A stretch of 64,000 nt of DNA from Nitrospira defluvii (GTDB taxonomy: Bacteria; Nitrospirota; Nitrospiria; Nitrospirales; Nitrospiraceae). The notes under the pieces are model-generated. The model was not told the DNA's origin. It searched no databases and saw only the letters and a list, made by a program, of their open reading frames with translations. This document shows, in pieces, positions 61,046 to 64,000 of this stretch; positions within the stretch are counted from its first letter, which is position 1, and every line of letters begins with the position of its first letter. Made by a program: the position numbers and the translations under genes. The stretch spans positions 434,001-498,000 of the forward strand of contig NZ_CAJNBJ010000002.1 in NCBI RefSeq assembly GCF_905220995.1, given 5' to 3'.

Positions 61046-61646
61046 CACCTCAAAGCAGGAGTTCCACGCGCTGGCCCGAGAGCTTGGGATCGCCCATGGC
61101 CTGACCTGCCCGCGAATCGACGCGCTCGGGGAGGTCCCGTACATCTCACTGCCCGCCTTCCGCCAGGTGCTGACGCGGTTCCACATCACGCATAGCACCC
61201 AGCAACTCCGCCTCTGGCTCCCCCTGCCTCGCACCCATCTTCCGCCCGCCCTCCAGGTTCTGCTTTGCCACGCGCCAGAGCGATGGTATCTCCTCCGGAC
61301 CCGCGGCCGGGGCGGGCGCAACGGGCGCCGCTACGCTATCCCTCTCAGTTTTCTGTCGCCGGATGCCCAGGACTTCGTCCGAACTCGCCAACTCGTCCGC
61401 AAGGACATCTCCGACGACACGTTGATCCACACCATTCGCGCCTTGCTCGGGACCAACCCCCGGCTGAGGTCGACAGACATCCATCGGCACTTCCTGCGGG
61501 AAGGCTTCTCCATCCACTATCAGGCTGTTCGGAAAGCAGTCGGAACCATCAAACTGCGAGGACTGTATGCAACCCTCTGTCATGATCCCAGTCAACCAGC
61601 TGATCGTGAACCCGGAGTACAAAGACCTGTTTCCCCCGCTCGCTGA
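61023..61646 (+). CDS. Unknown protein, possible winged helix
   Basis: A 207-residue protein starting at GTG 61023 (GGAG at 61012), overlapping the sigma-like gene by 23 bases. The C-terminal segment LRSTDIHRHFLREGFSIHYQAVRKAVGTIK looks like a helix-turn-helix. The central part is basic (RGRGGRNGRRY). Could be the DNA-recognition partner of the sigma-like protein; inference only. Confidence 0.55.
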   Translation: MKTSLLVNTSKQEFHALARELGIAHGLTCPRIDALGEVPYISLPAFRQVLTRFHITHSTQQLRLWLPLPRTHLPPALQVLLCHAPERWYLLRTRGRGGRNGRRYAIPLSFLSPDAQDFVRTRQLVRKDISDDTLIHTIRALLGTNPRLRSTDIHRHFLREGFSIHYQAVRKAVGTIKLRGLYATLCHDPSQPADREPGVQRPVSPAR

Positions 61647-62781
61647 CCCCGACTTCGACGACCTCTGCCGGAGTGTCGCGGAAGTCGGCATCCTCTGCCA
61701 CCTGATCGTCGAGCGGACCGGTGACCGGTACACGATTCTCTCCGGTCACCATCGCTACGAGGCAGCCATCCGAGCCAAGTACGGCGAGGTGCCGTGCAGC
61801 ATCGCCACCACGCTGGAAGAAAAGATCGCCGCCCTGTTCGACAACGTCCATCGCCGCCACCTGTCACCCCACGACCAGGAACGCCTTCGGCAGTGCGAGG
61901 CCGAGTGGAAACGCAAGGTCCTCCAAAGCCTCATCCCGGAACTGCAGGGCCTGATTCCGTATCTTCCCGGCGAGATCAAGTTGACCCTCGCGGCCGCCTC
62001 GCCCGAACGGCAGCGCGCCTATCTCACGGAGCTTCAGCAACGGCTCACCGCTCACAGCAGCTCCGGGGCCCCAGTCGCCCCGGCTGCCGAGCAGAGCTCG
62101 TTGATTCACGATCTCCGCCAGCAACTCCAGGAGAAACAGCTCCAGATCCAGTCCCTCAACAACCAGATCACCGCACTCCAACAGACCCTCAAGCAGGCGA
62201 AGTCCCTCGCCACGACCCTGACCTCGAAACAGAAGGCAACCAACGCGACCGTCGATCAGGCTGTGCAGAGCCGTTTCCAGACCGAGCTTGAGGATTTCCG
62301 ACAACGACTGGAGGACCTCTCCAAGCAGCTGCAAGCGGCTCACAAGGACAAGGAGACCCTGGAAGAGCAACTCCAGCAGGAACGCAACCGGATCAAAGCC
62401 ATGGAGGCAGAGGTCAAAGCTGCTGCGCTCCAACAGCAGCAGGCGGTCGACCGATTCCAGGACTCGCTCCGCCACAGCCCCGGCCCCGAACTCCTGTCCA
62501 ACGGACTCGATTGCGCCAGTCAGATCCTTGCCACCTTGGCCGTCTATGCCAAGACGATCACGACCTGGAGTCCCGGAACCCCGGACCAGGCGGCAAAAAG
62601 CCTGCGCAAAGTGGAGCAACAGCTCGGACTGGTGCAGGAGGCCGTTTCGGCGGCCTCCCACAGGGGACGGGATGCTCATCCACTCGGGAACGGGACGCCC
62701 ACACTCAGCGTGGTTGGGGACGGTGCCTCCAAACTGAACACCGGGCGGCCAAGGGAGAGAGGCAAATCACTGGAGGGGTGA
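61567..62781 (+). CDS. ParB-like protein with long coiled coil
   Basis: A 404-residue protein. The N-terminal ParB/sulfiredoxin domain is clear (IPVNQLIVNPEYKDLF, RYTILSGHHRYEAAI, NVHRRHLSPHDQE). Residues 155-300 form a long Gln-rich coiled coil. The ATG at 61567 has GAGG and overlaps the previous gene by 80 bases. No ParA is in the window, so it may be a regulator rather than a partition protein. Confidence 0.75.
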   Translation: MQPSVMIPVNQLIVNPEYKDLFPPLADPDFDDLCRSVAEVGILCHLIVERTGDRYTILSGHHRYEAAIRAKYGEVPCSIATTLEEKIAALFDNVHRRHLSPHDQERLRQCEAEWKRKVLQSLIPELQGLIPYLPGEIKLTLAAASPERQRAYLTELQQRLTAHSSSGAPVAPAAEQSSLIHDLRQQLQEKQLQIQSLNNQITALQQTLKQAKSLATTLTSKQKATNATVDQAVQSRFQTELEDFRQRLEDLSKQLQAAHKDKETLEEQLQQERNRIKAMEAEVKAAALQQQQAVDRFQDSLRHSPGPELLSNGLDCASQILATLAVYAKTITTWSPGTPDQAAKSLRKVEQQLGLVQEAVSAASHRGRDAHPLGNGTPTLSVVGDGASKLNTGRPRERGKSLEG

Positions 62782-62819
62782 GCAACCGTTGAAGCCATTG
62801 CTGACAGAGGGCTTCCGGA

Positions 62820-62859
62820 CCTAGCCAAGTGGCTAGGCTGCCCCCTACGAATGGCTAGG
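62820..62859. promoter_or_regulatory. Three TGGCTAGG octamers before the MarR-like gene
   Basis: CCTAGCCA-AG-TGGCTAGG (62820-62837) is a perfect inverted pair, and a third copy TGGCTAGG lies at 62852-62859. This suits binding by the MarR-like protein encoded just after it; the inverted pair could also end the upstream transcript. Confidence 0.55.
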
Positions 62860-62892
62860 TGTGCGAAGGGTCGTCTTGCTGGTATAAAAGCC

Positions 62893-63612
62893 ATGCACCA
62901 TCACAACTGTGTAAACCCTGACCCAGAGCCACGTTGCTCGATGGACTGTCTTGACACATCAACGCTCTCTCCCTGCCACGGTGTCGGCAATGCCACGCTG
63001 GCGAAGGCCACGCTCCTGCAGCGCATCCGTGTGGCCCTCACCAAGATCAGCTTCTATAACCAGGTCGCCAAAGAACCCGCATCCTGCCCCTCTTCGCTGA
63101 TTGAACAACACATCCTCACGTTGCTGCTCGCCTCGCAGCTCCACAGCATGTTCCGGAGCAGCCTCGTGCGCGCGCTCGATGTGTGCTGCCCGAGCCTCGA
63201 CGAAGCCATTCACCAGCTCGTCACCAAGGATCTCATTCACGTGCAGACCACCGATCTTCCCTCAAAAGACGTGCTGCTGACGCTTGAACCAGCCGGAGCG
63301 CTCGCCGCCCATCGCCTCCTCCAATGGCCCCATGTGCTCAACTCCGTCCTTGAATCACTCAGTCCTGCCACCCAGGAGGAATTGTACGCCCACCTGCTCC
63401 ATACCCTCCTGCAGCTTCAGGAGGCCAAGCAGATCCCCACCAGCCAGATGTGCATCACCTGCCGGCACTTCCGGCCCAGGCAATACCCGGAGAATCCGGA
63501 GAAGCCGCACCATTGCGCCTTCGTCGATGCCCCATTCGGTGACCGGGACCTGCAGATCGACTGCCCTGAACATTCCGACTCCGACCCTTTGCCGCGCGGT
63601 CCCATCATCTAA
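62893..63612 (+). CDS. MarR-like regulator with C-terminal zinc motif
   Basis: A 239-residue protein with a winged-helix-like middle part (IEQHILTLLLASQLHSMFRSSLVRALDV, then SLDEAIHQLVTKDLIHVQTT) and a cysteine-rich end (MCITCRHFRPRQY ... HHCAFVDAPFGDRDLQIDCPEH) typical of MarR proteins that bind zinc there. The start is uncertain (no ribosome site; ATG 62941 possible). Repeated octamers upstream suggest autoregulation. Confidence 0.65.
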   Translation: MHHHNCVNPDPEPRCSMDCLDTSTLSPCHGVGNATLAKATLLQRIRVALTKISFYNQVAKEPASCPSSLIEQHILTLLLASQLHSMFRSSLVRALDVCCPSLDEAIHQLVTKDLIHVQTTDLPSKDVLLTLEPAGALAAHRLLQWPHVLNSVLESLSPATQEELYAHLLHTLLQLQEAKQIPTSQMCITCRHFRPRQYPENPEKPHHCAFVDAPFGDRDLQIDCPEHSDSDPLPRGPII

Positions 63613-63781
63613 CCACTCGTTCTGTCGGAGCCCGGCGCCATCCTCTCGTGCAGGGGCTTCGTTGAGTGCCACTCCCACAGCCGTCGGGCTTGTAATACAC
63701 GGGTAGATTGGACTCAGATACCATGATCTCCCGCCTACTCTGCTCGGGGACACGACTCCCCTGTTCCTGTGAGCAGGACGG

Positions 63782-64000
63782 ATGAACGCCCCAGGCAAGA
63801 GCCCGACGCGATTCGCGTTCACCTTCCACGCGACCGTCTTCAGGAAGGATCCCGCGTTTGTCGCTCGTGTCACATGGGACTTCACCCAACAGAAGATCCA
63901 TCGAGAACACGCGCCGCTCGAACGGAAGCCAAAAGGCCGGTTTCATGCGGAGGTCACTGGAACGTTCACCGCGTCGGTCGGGGACATCATCGAGGCACAG
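63782..64000 (+). CDS. Partial gene running off the window
   Basis: An open frame of 73 codons from ATG 63782 (AGGACGG just upstream) to the window end: MNAPGKSPTRFAFTFHA then beta-rich sequence. Not recognised; incomplete at the 3' end. Confidence 0.5.
   Translation, partial: MNAPGKSPTRFAFTFHATVFRKDPAFVARVTWDFTQQKIHREHAPLERKPKGRFHAEVTGTFTASVGDIIEAQ

Noticed and set aside
1-64000. CRISPR arrays, rRNA or tRNA genes
   Set aside because: No regularly spaced direct repeats and no recognisable tRNA or rRNA sequence were seen by reading; a covariance-model scan was not possible.

Overview
The window is a dense, GC-rich accessory region of about 64 kb, most likely from a conjugative plasmid (less likely an integrative conjugative element) of a Gram-negative bacterium. 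The basis is an F-type (MPF-F) type IV secretion system with outer-membrane lipoproteins and periplasmic disulfide enzymes, an actin-type segregation pair (ParM/ParR-like), a plasmid-type SSB, a ParB-like protein and two toxin-antitoxin type modules. No replication initiator, coupling protein (TraD/VirD4) or certain relaxase was found, so the element must extend beyond the window. The host cannot be named from sequence alone. A Nitrospira-like or proteobacterial host is only a guess.

Layout. 0-5.5 kb (+): Upf1/Dna2-like SF1 helicase, coiled-coil protein, RNase H, SSB, small membrane protein and a truncated DUF488-like gene. 5.4-9.9 kb (-): a Tn554-like three-gene element (two tyrosine recombinases plus a TnpC-like protein). 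10-13 kb: small genes and parM/parR. 13.6-16.1 kb (+): an AT-richer helicase-nuclease fusion, a defence candidate. 16.3-24.8 kb (-): a conjugation-associated operon encoding, in transcription order, a NusA-like RNA-binding protein, an unknown protein, a coiled-coil lipoprotein, a YbjQ-like protein, TraN, a lytic transglycosylase, a NusG-like protein, an HD-domain protein and two membrane proteins. 25.0-27.4 kb (+): two paralogous lipoprotein-like genes. 27.46-28.3 kb (-): an integron-cassette-like unit (attC-like site plus a TIGR02391-like gene). 29.0-50.6 kb (-): the main pilus/T4SS operon traA-L-E-K-B-dsbC-V-C-signal peptidase-trbC/W-U, then an inserted recombinase trio, then traF-H-G. 50.7-54.8 kb (-): an AbiEi/AbiEii module between a recD-like helicase gene and a decayed copy of that gene's 3' end. 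55-64 kb: Cas4/RecB-like nuclease with a phage-type partner, VapBC, an XRE regulator with a divergent control region, and a plus-strand run of sigma-region-2-like protein, unknown protein, ParB-like protein, MarR-like protein and a partial gene.

The most striking point is that this one element appears to encode its own versions of three core transcription factors: a sigma-region-2-only protein, a NusA core lacking the RNA-polymerase-binding N-terminal domain, and a NusG paralogue. The NusA-like gene opens, and the NusG-like gene lies within, the long transfer-associated operon. I propose a plasmid-borne transcription initiation/antitermination system for long conjugation operons; the combined hypothesis is inference. 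Other notable structures are a 44-bp near-perfect palindrome at the start of the integrase of the recombinase trio, whose zinc-ribbon partner has lost the usual catalytic residues; an AbiE module flanked by recD 3'-end repeats; and a solitary attC cassette inside a transfer region.
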